From: CAXMQS01 sp964195995
Lineage (GTDB): Bacteria; Actinomycetota; Acidimicrobiia; Spongiisociales; JAOTWH01
Reading direction: 5' to 3'
Assembly: GCA_964195995.1 (NCBI GenBank)
Contig: CAXMQS010000088.1
Coordinates: forward strand, 46,890 to 110,889
DNA length: 64,000 bases
The position numbers and the translations under genes were made by a program. How positions within the stretch are numbered: the first letter of the stretch is position 1; each line of letters opens with the position of its first letter. The notes below the pieces were generated by a model that did no database searches, was not told where the DNA came from, and saw only the letters and a program-made list of their open reading frames with translations. This document shows, in pieces, positions 42,144 to 50,058 of this stretch.

Positions 42144-43145
42144 TCACACTTCTGCGGCTGAGCACACCGTCTCGGTTATGAGGCGAGTCACGACGTATGG
42201 GTCCGCGTTGGCGTTGGGGCGGCGGTCTTCGAGATAGCCCTTTCCTTCCCTCTCTACCTGCCATGGGATCCGCACCGAAGCTCCGCGGTCGGAAACGCCG
42301 TATGAGAACTCGGTCCACGGCGCCGTCTCATGGAGTCCGGTGAGTCGCATGTCGATGCCGGCGCCATAGTTGGCGATGTGCTCGTCGTGATTCTTGCCGA
42401 GGGACTCTGCCGCAGCGATGATCGGGTCATACGACTCCCGCATTGCCTTAGTCGAGAAGTTGGTATGGGAACCGGCGCCGTTCCAATCTCCATCTACCGG
42501 CTTGGGGTTAAGAGTCGCCGAGACGCCGTAATCCTCGGAGATCCGGTACAGGAGCCAGCGAGCGAGCCACACCTGGTCGGCCGTCTCGACCGGCCCCAGC
42601 GGGCCGATCTGGAATTCCCACTGGCCCATCATCACCTCGGCGTTGGTACCCGATATCGCCAGGCCTGCCTGCATGCAGGCGAAGGTGTGCTGCTCAACGA
42701 CGGGCCGGCCGAAGACCTCATCGTCACCGACTCCGCAGTAGTAACCACCCTGGGGCGCCGGGAATCCACGAACCGGCCAACCCAGGGGACGACCGTCCTT
42801 GTAGAAGGTGTACTCCTGCTCGATTCCGAACCACGGCTCATGCGTGGCGTACTTCTCAGCGGTATCGACACAGGCGACACGGGTGTTGGTGGCGTGCGGC
42901 GTCATGTCGGTGTTGAGGACCTCGCACAGAACGAGCACATCGTTGTTGAGGCGAATGGGATCTGGCGTCGACAAGACCGGACGCAGGACACAGTCTGAAT
43001 GATGCCCGGGCGCCTGATTAGTGCTCGAACCATCGAACCCCCAGATCGGCAGCTCCGCTTCATCGGGCAGCACCATCGTCTTCGACCGGAGGTACTTGGT
43101 CGGCTCGGATCCATCGATCCAGATGTACTCAGCTCGGAATGCCAC
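42144..43145 (-). CDS. glnII: Glutamine synthetase type II (eukaryotic type)
   Basis: 333 aa from a GTG preceded by GAGGAG. GSII markers: EYIWIDGSEP, LPIWGFDGSSTNQA, ATP- and glutamate-site WFGIEQEYTFYK, VMMGQWEFQIGP, NGAGSHTNFSTKAMR and RRPNANADPYVVT. GSII assembles as a decamer and is found with GSI in some actinobacteria and rhizobia. It makes glutamine from glutamate, ammonia and ATP. The GNAT gene follows after 13 bases. No nitrogen regulator site was recognised upstream. Confidence 0.95.
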   Translation of the reverse strand: MAFRAEYIWIDGSEPTKYLRSKTMVLPDEAELPIWGFDGSSTNQAPGHHSDCVLRPVLSTPDPIRLNNDVLVLCEVLNTDMTPHATNTRVACVDTAEKYATHEPWFGIEQEYTFYKDGRPLGWPVRGFPAPQGGYYCGVGDDEVFGRPVVEQHTFACMQAGLAISGTNAEVMMGQWEFQIGPLGPVETADQVWLARWLLYRISEDYGVSATLNPKPVDGDWNGAGSHTNFSTKAMRESYDPIIAAAESLGKNHDEHIANYGAGIDMRLTGLHETAPWTEFSYGVSDRGASVRIPWQVEREGKGYLEDRRPNANADPYVVTRLITETVCSAAEV

Positions 43146-43193
43146 GATCGCTCCTCGAATACGCCTCAGAAGGAGGAAGTGTAATCGGAGCCA

Positions 43194-43221
43194 GCTATGG
43201 GCTATGAGCTCTGGGCTTTCC
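43194..43221. repeat. Degenerate heptamer tract
   Basis: GCTATGG, GCTATGA, GCTCTGG and GCTTTCC follow each other in 7-base phase in the 95-base gap between the glutamine synthetase start and the next minus-strand gene. It belongs to the same type as the tracts at 10449 and 31524. Confidence 0.55.
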
Positions 43222-43240
43222 CAGCCTGGGGAGGGTGGCC

Positions 43241-43879
43241 CTAGCCGCTCGACGTCGTCGTCGTGGTCGAGTCCTCGGTGACGAGATCGGACGCTACCCC
43301 GGCGCGGGACTTCACGCCCTCCAAAGCTGCGCGCATGGCCGTCGTGGCGTTCTGATAGTCAGTGAACGAGTCGATGCGACCCTGGGCACTGTCTGGATCG
43401 AGCAGTCCGTCGACCATCCCCGTTGCCGAGCCCGACATCGAGGCCGCTGCCTCGTTCAAAGCCAGATGAGAAGCCTCGAGCTCGGCGACGGTCGCCGCTG
43501 CCTGCACCCTCGCCTCGAATGCTGAGGTGTCTGTCGCCAGGGCTCTCAATGTGTCTTCCGTATCACCGAACGTCTCGGTCCTGTCGTCCCAGCCATTGTT
43601 GATGGTGCGGGCTCGCTCAAGCAGTCCTTCGGCCTCGGCGACCAGACCCTCGAGATCGGCCAGGTAGGCAGCAACTTCGGCGGCCAAAGTCGTGGTCGTC
43701 ACGGATGCCACCACGGTCGTTGTCGAGGTAGAGGAGGTGCTCACGGCCAGCGTGGTGCCGGAATCGGGGACAGTGCCGGGGTCGAGGCTGTTGACGAACG
43801 CGAACGTTGCAGCGACCATGCCAACGATCACAACAGGCAGTATCCAGCGGCCGTATTTGGGATCGGGATTGCGCGCCAT
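43241..43879 (-). CDS. Membrane-anchored coiled-coil protein, unknown function
   Basis: 212 aa. A basic N-terminus and one span (RWILPVVIVGMVAATFAFV) are followed by a Thr/Ser-rich stalk (about 36-65) and an acidic helical domain, ending in a Thr-rich tail. Topology suggests that the bulk is outside the cell. No family recognised. It is divergent from the SDR gene at 43946. Confidence 0.65.
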   Translation of the reverse strand: MARNPDPKYGRWILPVVIVGMVAATFAFVNSLDPGTVPDSGTTLAVSTSSTSTTTVVASVTTTTLAAEVAAYLADLEGLVAEAEGLLERARTINNGWDDRTETFGDTEDTLRALATDTSAFEARVQAAATVAELEASHLALNEAAASMSGSATGMVDGLLDPDSAQGRIDSFTDYQNATTAMRAALEGVKSRAGVASDLVTEDSTTTTTSSG

Positions 43880-43945
43880 CCGGCCGAGAGGGTAGTGGCC
43901 CCGTGAGCCCCCCTCCTTCTACAGGCGGTGCTGTAGCCTCGGCGC

Positions 43946-44671
43946 ATGGACATCAAAGGAAAGAACGCCCTCATCACGGGCGGTGCCGTCCGGGTAGGGA
44001 AGGGCATCGCCTTGGCACTAGCCGCCGCCGGTAGCAACGTGTTCGTTCACTATGGACGATCAGATGCCGCCGCCGTCGAGACGGCAGCGGCAGCACAGGC
44101 CCTTGGAGTCAAGGCCGATATCGGCTCTGCCGACCTGTCGGACCCATCCTCCGGCGCGGCCCTCGTTGAACAGGCCGCCGCAGCCCTTGGCCCGCTTGGC
44201 ATCGTCGTCAACAGTGCCAGCGGCTTTCCCACAGACACCATCAGCGATGTCAGCGTCGAACAGCTGGAGGCAACTCTGCGCCTCAGTTTGCTCAGCCCCA
44301 TCATGATCACCCAGGCCTTCGCGGCCCAGGTTGAGACCGAAGGGGCCGTTGTCAGCGTGACCGATTGGCGCAATCATCGGCCATACCCGGACCACTTCAG
44401 CTACACGATGGCGAAGGGCGGCCTCGAGGTATTCACACGGGCAGCTGCGGTTTCCCTGGCGCCCGAGGTGCGAGTCAACGCCGTTGCCCTTGGGGCGATC
44501 CTTCCGCCCCCCGGTAAGGACTCCGATTACCTCAAGGAGTTGGCAGGAACACTCCCCTTGCAGCGAACCGGCAGCCCGGAGATCGTCGGACGGGCAGTGC
44601 TCGAGTTGCTCGGGAATGATTTCATCACCGGCGAGATCATCAGACTCGACGGCGGGGCCGCGCTGGTCTAG
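43946..44671 (+). CDS. Pteridine-reductase-like SDR (PTR1/FolM type)
   Basis: 241 aa. TGGAVRVGKGIALALA is the PTR1-type cofactor motif with an Arg, VFVHYGRS the NADPH-binding end, NSASGFP the substrate loop. The catalytic region reads VVSVTDWRNHRPYPDHFS then YTMAKGGLEVFTRAAA, with Asp where most SDRs have Ser, exactly as in pteridine reductases. Expected reaction: reduction of dihydropterins or dihydrofolate with NADPH. Location ahead of folB and folKE strengthens a folate or tetrahydromonapterin role. Confidence 0.85.
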   Translation: MDIKGKNALITGGAVRVGKGIALALAAAGSNVFVHYGRSDAAAVETAAAAQALGVKADIGSADLSDPSSGAALVEQAAAALGPLGIVVNSASGFPTDTISDVSVEQLEATLRLSLLSPIMITQAFAAQVETEGAVVSVTDWRNHRPYPDHFSYTMAKGGLEVFTRAAAVSLAPEVRVNAVALGAILPPPGKDSDYLKELAGTLPLQRTGSPEIVGRAVLELLGNDFITGEIIRLDGGAALV

Positions 44672-44673
44672 GG

Positions 44674-44797
44674 ACGTCTCCCCCTGCGAGCGTGGCTCGG
44701 CTGAAGGTACCAGAAGGCGTCGTCCGAAGGACGACTCGATGGAGACGTTCGTCGAGTCCGAGTAGGACTCGAAAGGAGTCGACGGTCGCTCGGCGAC
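44674..44797 (+). promoter_or_regulatory. Hairpin-rich leader ahead of folB (candidate structured RNA)
   Basis: The 205-base gap between the SDR gene and folB holds perfect helices: ACGTCTCC (44674-44681) with GGAGACGT (44741-44748) enclosing CGAGC-GTG-GCTCG (44687-44699) and GTCGTCC-GAA-GGACGAC (44719-44735); then CGAGTCC/GGACTCG (44753-44771) and GTCGC-TCG-GCGAC (44785-44797). This could be a three-way-junction leader or a terminator array. No known riboswitch consensus is matched. Confidence 0.4.
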
Positions 44798-44876
44798 TGA
44801 TTCGGGGAAGATGACAGTCGGCTGAAGGCTTCCCGCAGGCTCGTAGCCGCTGTCGAGGCGTAGCATCGGCGGCAAC

Positions 44877-45242
44877 ATGGACCGGATCCACATCAAGAAC
44901 TTGCTGGTTCGCGGCATCGTCGGTATCAACCCGGACGAGAGAACCAAGGCCCAGGACATCTTGGTGAATGTCACGATGACCGCCGACACGACCGCGGCCG
45001 CTGCCAGCGATGACATCGCAGACGCCGTCAACTACCGAACTGTGGCCAAGAGCATCATCGGTCACGTCGAGAAGGGTGGCCCTCTCCTCGTCGAGCGTCT
45101 CGTCGCCGAGATCGCTCAGATATGTTTTGAGGCGGATTCGCGAATAGAACAGGTGTCTGTGAGCGTTGACAAACCTGGTGCGCTGCGTTTCGCCGAGTCG
45201 GTAGGCGTATCGATAACCAGAAACCGCGACCAGGAGGCCTGA
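44877..45242 (+). CDS. folB: Dihydroneopterin aldolase
   Basis: 121 aa. MDRIHIKNLLVRGIVGINPDER is typical FolB start; the VNYRTVAKSIIGHVEKG and LVERLVAEIAQICF blocks carry the substrate Glu and the catalytic Lys lies in SVDKPGALRFAES. It converts dihydroneopterin to 6-hydroxymethyl-dihydropterin and glycolaldehyde. The stop overlaps the ATG of the folKE fusion by one base, so both are made together. Confidence 0.92.
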   Translation: MDRIHIKNLLVRGIVGINPDERTKAQDILVNVTMTADTTAAAASDDIADAVNYRTVAKSIIGHVEKGGPLLVERLVAEIAQICFEADSRIEQVSVSVDKPGALRFAESVGVSITRNRDQEA

Positions 45243-46360
45243 TGGCATCTGTGATCATCTCGCTCGGCAGCAATGTCGACAAGGAAAAGAACATCCCCGA
45301 TGCCGTAAGGGCGTTGAAGCGTCACCCCCAGATCGAGGTCCGCAGGGTCAGTGAGGTCTATCACACCGCACCCGTCGGGCCGCCAGGACAGCCGGAATAC
45401 CTCAACGCCGCCGCGCTCGCCGAGACCGACCTCGACCCGATCGACCTGAGGGATGCGCTGCGCTCGATCGAAGCACGGATGGGACGCGACCGCACCGAGG
45501 ACAAGTACCTGCCGCGGACGATCGATCTCGACATCGAACTCTTCGGCGACGAGGCGATACAGATCGAGGGCAAACCGATCCCGAGGCCAGATCTCGCCGA
45601 GTACGCCTATCTCTTGTTGCCGATGTGCGACGTCGACCCCGACCGCAAGGTCCCCGGATCAGGATCGCTATTGCGCGATCTAGCGATGAGCCACGACCGA
45701 TCAGACGGCGGCGCCGAGATCATCCCGATGAAAGACCACATGGCCACGATGGACCCTGGCGGTCGCTACGCCGTCGAACTCGAAGCGCAGACAGCCGAGG
45801 AGGTCTATGCACCTCACTTCGAGGGACTCGTCAAGGGGATGCTGGTCGAAGTTGGAGAGGACCCCGACCGCGAGGGACTCGCCCGCACTCCACTTCGAGT
45901 GGCCAAGGCGATGGATTTCCTCACCTCCGGATACAGCAGGACCCTCGATGAGGTCGTCAACGATGCCATCTTCGACGAGCCCTTCGATGAGATGGTCATC
46001 GTCAAGGACATCGAGTTCTACTCGCTGTGCGAGCATCACCTGCTCCCGTTCTTCGGGAAAGCATCAGTTGGCTACCTACCGAACGGCAGGATCATCGGCC
46101 TCTCCAAGGTGGCAAGGATCGTCGACCTATACGCCAGGCGGCTCCAGGTGCAGGAGCGGCTGGCCAACCAGATCGCCGACGGCCTCGTCGAGGTGCTCGG
46201 ACCCCACGGCGTCGGAGTTGTCCTCGAGGGCAGCCACTTCTGCATGATGATGCGAGGCGTTCAGAAACAGGGCAGCTCAATGGTCACCAGTGCCATGCGC
46301 GGGACCTTCGAGACGAGCGACCGAACCCGCAGCGAATTCCTGAATCTCGTTCGCAGTTAG
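45242..46360 (+). CDS. folK-folE: FolK-FolE fusion: HPPK and GTP cyclohydrolase I
   Basis: 372 aa. Residues 1-160 are HPPK (ISLGSNVDKEKNI, NAAALAETDLDP, the signature RTIDLDIELFGDE, PRPDLAEYAYLLLPM). A linker of about 20 residues leads to GTP cyclohydrolase I (185-372), with LARTPLRVAKAMDFLTSGY, the zinc Cys and His in FYSLCEHHLLPFFG, GLSKVARIVDLYARRLQVQE and SHFCMMMRGVQK with the second zinc Cys. One polypeptide thus performs the first step (GTP to dihydroneopterin triphosphate) and the pyrophosphorylation after FolB. No stop or frameshift separates the halves. Confidence 0.92.
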   Translation: MASVIISLGSNVDKEKNIPDAVRALKRHPQIEVRRVSEVYHTAPVGPPGQPEYLNAAALAETDLDPIDLRDALRSIEARMGRDRTEDKYLPRTIDLDIELFGDEAIQIEGKPIPRPDLAEYAYLLLPMCDVDPDRKVPGSGSLLRDLAMSHDRSDGGAEIIPMKDHMATMDPGGRYAVELEAQTAEEVYAPHFEGLVKGMLVEVGEDPDREGLARTPLRVAKAMDFLTSGYSRTLDEVVNDAIFDEPFDEMVIVKDIEFYSLCEHHLLPFFGKASVGYLPNGRIIGLSKVARIVDLYARRLQVQERLANQIADGLVEVLGPHGVGVVLEGSHFCMMMRGVQKQGSSMVTSAMRGTFETSDRTRSEFLNLVRS

Positions 46361-46364
46361 TCGG

Positions 46365-46763
46365 CTAGCTCGCCAGCCACGCCAAGGCGTCGTCGCGGTC
46401 TCCGAAGTAGGCGGTCGGGAAGTCGGCCGGACCGTCTGGTGCCGGCTCGGCACCTATCAACGGCATCCCTTCGGGCATGAGGAAGGCGAGCTTCTTGACG
46501 CCGGCAGCGTTGTAGCGAGGGATGATGTTGGTATCGCGCCATGGTGCGTCCATCAGCAGTACGTCCATCAGGAAAAGGGTGGAATCGACCAGCACCTTGT
46601 GCCGGCCCTGCTTCTCGACGAGACCGGCGAAGCCATCCAGCCATCGGTTGAACTCCTCGATTGACATCCCGGCGGTCGTCTCCGACCACACGATCTCGAT
46701 CAGGTCAGCCTCCGAGTCCTCCACAACCTCGCCCCACTCGTCTTCGTAAACGGACTGCGACAT
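46365..46763 (-). CDS. SpoIIAA-like/STAS-fold protein
   Basis: 132 aa. Pattern of SpoIIAA-like (STAS) proteins: a strand with LIEIVWSETTAGM, helix EEFNRWLDGFAGLVEK, strand HKVLVDSTLF, and late KKLAFLMPEGM and YFGDRDDALAWL. The last motif is typical for this group, whose functions are mostly unknown (lipid or nucleotide binding suggested). Four bases from the convergent folKE gene. Confidence 0.7.
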   Translation of the reverse strand: MSQSVYEDEWGEVVEDSEADLIEIVWSETTAGMSIEEFNRWLDGFAGLVEKQGRHKVLVDSTLFLMDVLLMDAPWRDTNIIPRYNAAGVKKLAFLMPEGMPLIGAEPAPDGPADFPTAYFGDRDDALAWLAS

Positions 46764-46862
46764 GCTGGTTCCTCTCGCGTCACAAGAAGATAGTCCTCAC
46801 TCCTGGCGAATCTCCATCAAGACTATTGAGGTCAACTGTGGTTACATCTACGTTTGGCAGTC

Positions 46863-47339
46863 ATGGATCTCTCCCAGGTCATCGCCGGCTCGGTCGCGAT
46901 CTTCGCCCTGACGCTGCCATCCCTGGCGCTGCTCGTGGGTGGGGCACGACGACTGGCTGCCGTGCAACCCAGGATCCCATCCAGTCGGTTCGGCGGCGCC
47001 GTGATCCTGTGCGCAGCCCTTGGCGGTCTCGCCCGTGGCGCCCCGGCCATCAGCGCGGTTGCGCCCGTGACCAGTCGATCGGCGCAGACACCGCCAACAG
47101 CGAAGCCCAACGAGTCTGAGCCGCAACCGCGAGCGACCGAGACCTATGTTGTGAAGCCGGGCGATTCGCTGTGGGCCATCGCCTGCCGCCACCTCCAGGT
47201 CAGCGGCGCGCCAACAACAGATGCGGCCATCGATCGCATGTGGCGAACCATCTACGCCGCCAACCGCCAGGCCGTTGGAGAGGATCCCGATCTCATCTAC
47301 CCAGGAACTCAACTGACGATCCCCGAGGAGCGAGCGTGA
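46863..47339 (+). CDS. LysM-domain membrane protein
   Basis: 158 aa from ATG 46863. A -10-like TACGTT (46849-46854) with TTGAGG 17 bases upstream puts the transcript start at about the ATG, and no ribosome-binding site is visible, so translation is probably leaderless. Two hydrophobic stretches (about 5-26 and 45-66) are followed by a spacer and LysM: TYVVKPGDSLWAIACRHL to YPGTQLTIPEE. LysM binds peptidoglycan. The stop overlaps the next gene. Confidence 0.82.
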   Translation: MDLSQVIAGSVAIFALTLPSLALLVGGARRLAAVQPRIPSSRFGGAVILCAALGGLARGAPAISAVAPVTSRSAQTPPTAKPNESEPQPRATETYVVKPGDSLWAIACRHLQVSGAPTTDAAIDRMWRTIYAANRQAVGEDPDLIYPGTQLTIPEERA

Positions 47340-48199
47340 GCGAAGAAGAGCTGGAGTCGATCCCGTGGTCAACTCTCATCGAAGACAGCCGGCCCGACCG
47401 GGGGCGGCTCGTCTATATGGCCGCTGGTGCGGTCATCGTGTTCTCGCTGGCAGCGTTGGCCGCAAGGAGCCTGTGGGCCCCGGCCGTTGCCGAGGCCCCG
47501 GTGGCCATCGATCTGCCCGCGACGACCGATCCGGCCGCAACCGAGGTTACGGCAGCAGCGCCTCCACTGTTCAGCGAGGCCGACCTCATGGCGTCCCTCG
47601 ACAACGAGAGCTGGCGAGCGGCCGCCGCGTTCGCCGAGTGGTTCGTCTACGACTACTTCACCGTCGACGGCGAGGTGGCGACGCTGCAATCGGTGCTCTC
47701 GGCGCTACCGAGCGGGGTGCCCGAGGATCTCCTGCCCCACACATCCGCAGAGGTAGTCACCTACACGGAGTGGGCGAGCGCCGCTCGAGTGACGGAGACC
47801 TCTCCAGGACGCTTCGAGGTGCTGGTCCTGTTCAGAACCGTCGCCGCCACCGACGGCGTGACTTTCGAGCGCCAGCCGGTTCGAGCCGTCGTCGTTCCGA
47901 TGGAGATGAGCGGCACCGGCGGGATGCGCCTGACCGACCTGCCTTCGCCCGCCCAGGTGCCACAACGGCCGGTCGTCGCCAAGTGGGTCGCGCCCGATGG
48001 TCCGAGCTCGCCTTCGATCTTCGGCGCCTCTGCAGCTCTCAGCTGGCACGGGTTGGATACCGACCTCATAACGATTGCCGCATCACAAGAGGGTGATGCG
48101 TGGCGGGTGCTGGCGATCAACCATCTGCCGTCGGGAACGGGTTGGCCCTTCATCGTCGACGTGCCGGACGACGTCCTTGTCAACTCGACGGTCGACTAG
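47336..48199 (+). CDS. Single-span protein with VirB8/TcpC-like NTF2 fold (tentative)
   Basis: 287 aa from a GTG overlapping the LysM stop (GTGA). Cytoplasmic N-terminus, span RLVYMAAGAVIVFSLAALAA, then an external part with FAEWFVYDYFTVDGEVATLQ, similar in pattern to TcpC/VirB8-like conjugation proteins, and a second domain from about 170. Actinobacteria carry such proteins outside of plasmids too. No other secretion genes are nearby, so the assignment is weak. Coupled to the LysM gene it could form a cell-wall-spanning assembly. Confidence 0.6.
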   Translation: MSEEELESIPWSTLIEDSRPDRGRLVYMAAGAVIVFSLAALAARSLWAPAVAEAPVAIDLPATTDPAATEVTAAAPPLFSEADLMASLDNESWRAAAAFAEWFVYDYFTVDGEVATLQSVLSALPSGVPEDLLPHTSAEVVTYTEWASAARVTETSPGRFEVLVLFRTVAATDGVTFERQPVRAVVVPMEMSGTGGMRLTDLPSPAQVPQRPVVAKWVAPDGPSSPSIFGASAALSWHGLDTDLITIAASQEGDAWRVLAINHLPSGTGWPFIVDVPDDVLVNSTVD

Positions 48200-48453
48200 G
48201 CGTCGAAGTGGTCGCCGATGAGGCGTTGTGCCTCCTCGGCGATGATCTCCCAGGTGCCGGCGGGACCCTTGGACAAGGTGATGAAGTCGGCGGTCATGAA
48301 GACGCTGAGAACCTCAGGCAGCTCCAGTAGAGCAGCCGCCAGTTCGTCGTCTACCTCCTGGCCGGCAGCGAACGTCTTGGGGCCGCCGACATCCTTGCCA
48401 ACCTCGAATTTGAGAGCGTTGGGATTGGGAGTTGGGCTGATGGTGACTGGCAT
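48196..48453 (-). CDS. Nfu N-terminal-domain protein (Fe-S scaffold related)
   Basis: 85 aa from ATG 48453. PVTISPTPNPNALKFEVG and LPEVLSVFMTADFITLSKG match the Nfu/NifU N-terminal domain, and WEIIAEEAQRLIGDHF the end. The cysteine-bearing C-terminal Nfu domain is lacking, so it cannot hold a cluster by the usual site. Such stand-alone domains are common; role probably in Fe-S delivery or stability. Overlaps the convergent gene by 4 bases. Confidence 0.8.
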   Translation of the reverse strand: MPVTISPTPNPNALKFEVGKDVGGPKTFAAGQEVDDELAAALLELPEVLSVFMTADFITLSKGPAGTWEIIAEEAQRLIGDHFDA

Positions 48454-48556
48454 AGCCGCCGAATCGTACCGTGGCACGCCCCCTCGGCCTCCAGACCGGA
48501 GGTGCGCCACGCGAGGAACCGGAGGCCCCTCAGCCCCCGGCTCCTGCCCCGTCGTC

Positions 48557-49087
48557 CTAAAGCGGTCCGCCGTAGCGGCCGGGTACTGGCCTGATGAACT
48601 CTCCCAGATCAGGCGCCGGTGGCGACACCCTCGCCAGGTAGATGTCCGTCAGCACTGTGAGGTGTGCTACCTCTGCCAGATCAGGCCCGGCCGGCAACAT
48701 CGCTGTGGGATACAGCAACTGCCACGAGTCGTACAGCGACGCTGGTGCGACCACTGCGGCTGGTGCGATGACATCAGGTATCACTACACCTGCCTCGCGA
48801 TACCGAGTGCCGAACGGATCGGCAGGCAGCGCATCGGGTATCAGCGCTTCACGCGCCTCGCGATAGCGAATGCCGAACGGATCCGGGTTCACTGCCGGAC
48901 TGCTGTCATCCCTAACCAGGAAGTAGCCAGCGGTCGCCACTCCCACAACAACGGCGATAGTCACGAGCCACTGCAGCCAGCGCACGAGACGGGGCCGACG
49001 CTTGTCAGGCCTCTTGATGGGAGGGAGCTTCACGTCTCGAAACACTCTCTCGTCAACATCCGGCTCAATGATCATTGAGTTGAACAT
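48557..49087 (-). CDS. Single-span membrane protein with short internal repeat
   Basis: 176 aa; ATG 49087 stands behind AAGGAGC. A basic cytoplasmic part, one span (LVTIAVVVGVATAGYFLV), then an external domain with two copies of a repeat: NPDPFGIRYREAREALIPD and ADPFGTRYREAGVVIPD. No known family. The upstream gene is the divergent SARP regulator. The 48454-48556 gap between it and the Nfu-N gene holds GC-rich inverted repeats only. Confidence 0.65.
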   Translation of the reverse strand: MFNSMIIEPDVDERVFRDVKLPPIKRPDKRRPRLVRWLQWLVTIAVVVGVATAGYFLVRDDSSPAVNPDPFGIRYREAREALIPDALPADPFGTRYREAGVVIPDVIAPAAVVAPASLYDSWQLLYPTAMLPAGPDLAEVAHLTVLTDIYLARVSPPAPDLGEFIRPVPGRYGGPL

Positions 49088-49267
49088 GGTGCTCCTTTCT
49101 CGACGTCTGAATCGTGCGCCTGGTCGATGTCGGGCTTCTGGTCGGCGGCTTGCAGTCCAAGGCCGTAGAGGAGTCATGGGGCATACAGAACCCATGCAGC
49201 ATTCCGACCAACGGCCCTAGCCGTGTGCCGAGGGATGGCGCACAATCTGGGTAGGGAGAGAACCGTC

Positions 49268-50029
49268 ATGGCTGAGGAACTCAGGGTCCTCGTGCTCGGA
49301 CCCGTCGAAGTCGAGCGGGCAGGCGAGCTGCTCCCGATTGGAGGGCGGCGCGCCCGATCGATTCTCGCTGCCCTCGTCATCAGCCTGCGTCATGCGGTTT
49401 CTGACGATCGGCTGATCGAGGCCGCGTGGGGCGACGAACCGCCAGCGAGCGCCAGAGCGTCGATGCAGTCCCACATCTCTCGGCTACGCGGAGTCCTGGG
49501 TCACGACGTGGTGCAGCGTCACGACCACTCATACGTTCTCGACGTCGATCCGGGCCAGGTGGACGCCTGTGTCTTCGAGCGGGCCTTCGGCCAAGCAGCG
49601 GAGACCTTCCCCACCGATCCGCTCGAGACGCTTCAATTGTGTCGGAGCGCGTTGGAGGTGTGGCGCGGACCACCCTTCGGTGAGTTGGGAGAGGCCGACT
49701 TCGCTCTACCCGAAGCCGTTCGCCTCGAGGAGCTTCGCGTCGACGCCATGGAACTCTTTCTCGAAGCCACCATCGCGGTTGACCGACCCGGCTTGGCGGT
49801 CCCCGCCTTGCGGGCGGCGGTCACCGAGAACCCCTACCGGGAGAAGATGTGGTACCTGCTTGTCCGGGGTCTCGCCCTCGAGGGCCGACGCGTTGAGGCC
49901 CTGCGCTCTCTCGAGCAGGCACGGCTCACCCTCGCCGACGTGGGTCTCGAACTCACGGTTGATCTTCGGGAGCTGGAGCAACAGATCGTTCTCGAAGACG
50001 AGACGGTTCGACCGCACCTCACAGGCTGA
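49268..50029 (+). CDS. SARP-type transcriptional regulator with BTAD
   Basis: 253 aa from ATG 49268, behind GGGAGAG. The N-terminal OmpR-like winged helix (LRVLVLGPVEVERAG, RARSILAALVISLRHAVSDD, ARASMQSHISRLRGVLG) is followed by the bacterial transcriptional activation domain (VDACVFERAFGQAA through ENPYREKMWYLLVRGLALEGR). SARPs activate secondary-metabolite and other genes by binding direct repeats in promoters. No biosynthetic cluster follows; the hydantoinase genes 30 bases downstream may be targets. Confidence 0.88.
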   Translation: MAEELRVLVLGPVEVERAGELLPIGGRRARSILAALVISLRHAVSDDRLIEAAWGDEPPASARASMQSHISRLRGVLGHDVVQRHDHSYVLDVDPGQVDACVFERAFGQAAETFPTDPLETLQLCRSALEVWRGPPFGELGEADFALPEAVRLEELRVDAMELFLEATIAVDRPGLAVPALRAAVTENPYREKMWYLLVRGLALEGRRVEALRSLEQARLTLADVGLELTVDLRELEQQIVLEDETVRPHLTG

Positions 50030-50058
50030 ACCCGAGACAGGGCAGCTACGCTCGCTCG

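Noticed and set aside
44674..44797. Tetrahydrofolate riboswitch
   Set aside because: Helix order and conserved loop sequences recalled for THF-I and THF-II are not seen; kept only as an unassigned structured leader.
47336..48199. Conjugative element
   Set aside because: Only one weakly VirB8/TcpC-like gene; no relaxase, coupling ATPase or integrase nearby.
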